Assembly: GCA_030448125.1 (NCBI GenBank)
Contig: JAUJNO010000004.1
Coordinates: forward strand, 1 to 64,000
Origin: Rubrobacteraceae bacterium
GTDB lineage: Bacteria; Actinomycetota; Rubrobacteria; Rubrobacterales; Rubrobacteraceae
DNA: 64,000 bases
Direction: 5' to 3'
The first letter of the stretch is position 1, and every line of letters starts with the position of its first letter. This document shows, one piece after another, positions 62,727 through 64,000 of the stretch. The notes beneath the pieces were generated by a model, which had not been told where the DNA came from, did no database searches, and saw only the letters and a program-made list of their open reading frames with translations. The position numbers and the translations under genes were made by a program.

Positions 62727-63528
62727 CTCGCCTCCTTTATCGCTTACCTTCCTTTACGTATTGTCGCTTATTGTATTGGGCGAGAAGGGCATGAGCTCGA
62801 AGGGACCCGTTCCGGCGCGAACGAGACGGGCGACACGGTATCCCAAGCGTCCAGCGGTACCTGAACCTTTCTCTTTTTCGCGTTGCGATGTTCTCCGGGC
62901 AATAGCCGTTGGTGGACGAGTCGAAAGTCGAGGATCCAGCCCATCCAGCATCCCGACAACGGGGAGCAATGCTTTGAAAAGCACACCGCGAATACCGTCA
63001 TAGCGTGAGGGAAGAACCCTCCTTCCAGTATGGAGCGTACAAGCCTGAGTAAGAACCCGAAGGCCGGAAGCTCGTCCGCCACCGCAACGAAGGGACCGGG
63101 AGAAGGTCTCGCCGGCCATCGCGAGCACGCCCGGACCGCCAGGCATCACGAACGCGTTAACTCTTCACGAGGACGGCCACGGTCCTCGAGGAGGGCTTAT
63201 CAGGAGTACGAGGACTAGCGTACCTCTCTTGAACCACGGTGATAGTACCGTGGCGGCGTTCTATTATGAATGCGAAGCCCGAATCGGGGTGTTACGTCGG
63301 CCGGTGGCTCATGGGAGTGGACATCTCCATATGCTGACTCCTACCCTAAACTGGCGGTTCACCCCTGAAGACATCGGAGCTCTTGCGTAGAAGAGTTTCT
63401 CTTCCGCAACCCCTGGCGTCTGAGACCTACGTGCGCCCCAACATCTCGCTGGAAATGAGGCGGAAATCGAACGCGAAGCGGCGCGAAGCTTCTTTCGACG
63501 GCGTCGACGCGACGCTATGATATGCTGC
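62727..63528. other. 802-bp region without a sound gene
   Basis: Minus-strand frames of 131 and 104 codons (63149-62754 and 63082-62768) lack ribosome sites and family features; part (GGPGVLAMAGETFSRSL) could be a decayed membrane protein. A perfect 7-bp hairpin CCACGGT-GATAGT-ACCGTGG lies at 63234-63253 without a T run. TTCGAC (63494-63499) and TATGAT (63516-63521), spacer 16, form a promoter candidate for the next gene. Confidence 0.5.
63494..63521 (+). promoter_or_regulatory. promoter candidate for a nearly leaderless mRNA
   Basis: -35 TTCGAC at 63494-63499, -10 TATGAT at 63516-63521. The start of transcription would be at about 63528, beside the ATG at 63529, which has no ribosome-binding site. 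Confidence 0.5.
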
Positions 63529-64000
63529 ATGGAACGCGAGGATGACACTTACAACACCGCCGAAGCAAGCCGGATACTTCGCAGAAGCAACCGCCGTATA
63601 TTGCAGATGCTCGAGGCAGGGGAGTTGGAGGGCGAGAAGGACGAGTCCGGTCGCTGGCGTATCCCTCAGAGGGCTGTTCACGAGCTGCTTCCGAGCAGGC
63701 CGCCCCGAAAAGGGAGCACTAACGGGACGCAGGCGATCCGCCAGGACTTCCTGGAAGTCTCCGAGAGCGCCGTGGAGATGCAGTTGAGGATGGAGGCGCT
63801 CCAGAGGGAGCTCGGGCGCTTAGAGGGCCGCCTCGAGCTCACGGCGGAGGCTGAGAGCACCTTGAGGGAGAGCTTGGAGCGGGAGCGGGAGCGTGCCGAC
63901 GCCGAGCGCGAGAGAGCCGAGGCGCTTCAACTCGAAGCCGAGCGGCTCTGGGAGCAGCTCGCGGAGGCTCGCGCCCCTCGATGGCCTTCCGAAAGCGCCC
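63529..64000 (+). CDS. HTH (excisionase/MerR-like) protein with long coiled coil, 3' end outside
   Basis: The ATG at 63529 opens a frame with no stop before the window edge (157 codons). Residues 1-55, YNTAEASRILRRSNRRILQMLEAGELEGEKDESGRWRIPQRAV, are an excisionase/MerR-type winged helix. After a short basic linker (LLPSRPPRKGS) comes a coiled coil with heptads of Leu/Glu/Arg (LERERERADAERERAEALQLEAERL). Such proteins are common in Rubrobacter and relatives; function unknown. The end is missing. Confidence 0.75.
   Translation, partial: MEREDDTYNTAEASRILRRSNRRILQMLEAGELEGEKDESGRWRIPQRAVHELLPSRPPRKGSTNGTQAIRQDFLEVSESAVEMQLRMEALQRELGRLEGRLELTAEAESTLRESLERERERADAERERAEALQLEAERLWEQLAEARAPRWPSESA

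Noticed and set aside
63234..63253. Rho-independent terminator
   Set aside because: A perfect hairpin is present but no T run follows, and no gene ends just before it.
1..64000. CRISPR array
   Set aside because: No regularly spaced short direct repeats were seen; the repeats found are a single tandem pair, tRNA copy or scattered palindromes.

Overview
The window is high-GC DNA with short spacers, frequent 4-bp stop/start overlaps and GTG or TTG starts. Gene content fits a deep-branching actinobacterium of the Rubrobacter type: a large 271-nt SRP RNA beside dnaX-ybaB-recR, Uma2 nucleases, deazaflavin-dependent reductase, paired S1C proteases. The genus is an inference from gene style.

Region 1 (1-20.0 kb) is mostly ordinary chromosome. 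It holds two tandem GT4 sucrose/mannosylfructose-phosphate-synthase-like enzymes, an oxidoreductase-ABC exporter-mannosyltransferase operon, a Ca2+/H+ antiporter, a PHP phosphatase with an AlaX editing protein, two tandem DUF192 lipoproteins, a class I cyclic-di-GMP riboswitch ahead of a secreted GH16 glycanase, a MarR/SDR/DrrAB-type export block with a 22-bp palindromic operator candidate, and a K+ channel.

Region 2 (20.0-40.3 kb) is a genomic island at the 3' end of tRNA-Ser(GGA); a degenerate copy of that tRNA 3' end lies at 40.19-40.25 kb. It carries a class 1 DISARM anti-phage locus: drmD, a frameshifted drmMI methylase, then drmA, drmB and drmC. Between drmMI and drmA sit two Uma2 genes, a VapBC module and a RelE-UvrD fusion. 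From vapB to drmC every junction is a 4-bp stop/start overlap, so the toxin-antitoxin module and the DISARM core appear to be one translationally coupled operon, with two palindromes in front of vapB. A BrnT/BrnA-like pair follows.

Region 3 (40.3-44.1 kb) starts with a CMD/AhpD-like peroxidase-related gene whose second CxxC cysteine codon is an in-frame TGA followed by a well-placed hairpin (candidate selenoprotein), then a methyltransferase, the SRP RNA and dnaX.

Region 4 (44.1-53.3 kb) is an accessory block splitting dnaX from ybaB-recR. It has a GT2 enzyme, a flippase-like protein, a GT39-like enzyme, an intradiol-dioxygenase-like lipoprotein and an OmpR/histidine-kinase pair. Most of these are frameshifted. 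The block is flanked by near copies of the ybaB 5' end and contains three copies of a 14-bp palindrome, one before each of three transcription units.

Region 5 (53.3-64 kb) has ybaB, recR, an MrfA-type helicase, a decayed SDR region, a SLOG-type protein, two S1C-PDZ proteases with a LuxR-type regulator lacking receiver acidic residues, a homocysteine methyltransferase, a lipoprotein, an unassigned stretch and a partial HTH/coiled-coil protein. Frameshifts cluster at about 13.3, 17.9, 25.2-27.9, 44.3, 46.5-52.8 and 57.2-57.9 kb, while other long genes are intact. Whether this is gene decay or local base errors cannot be decided from the sequence.
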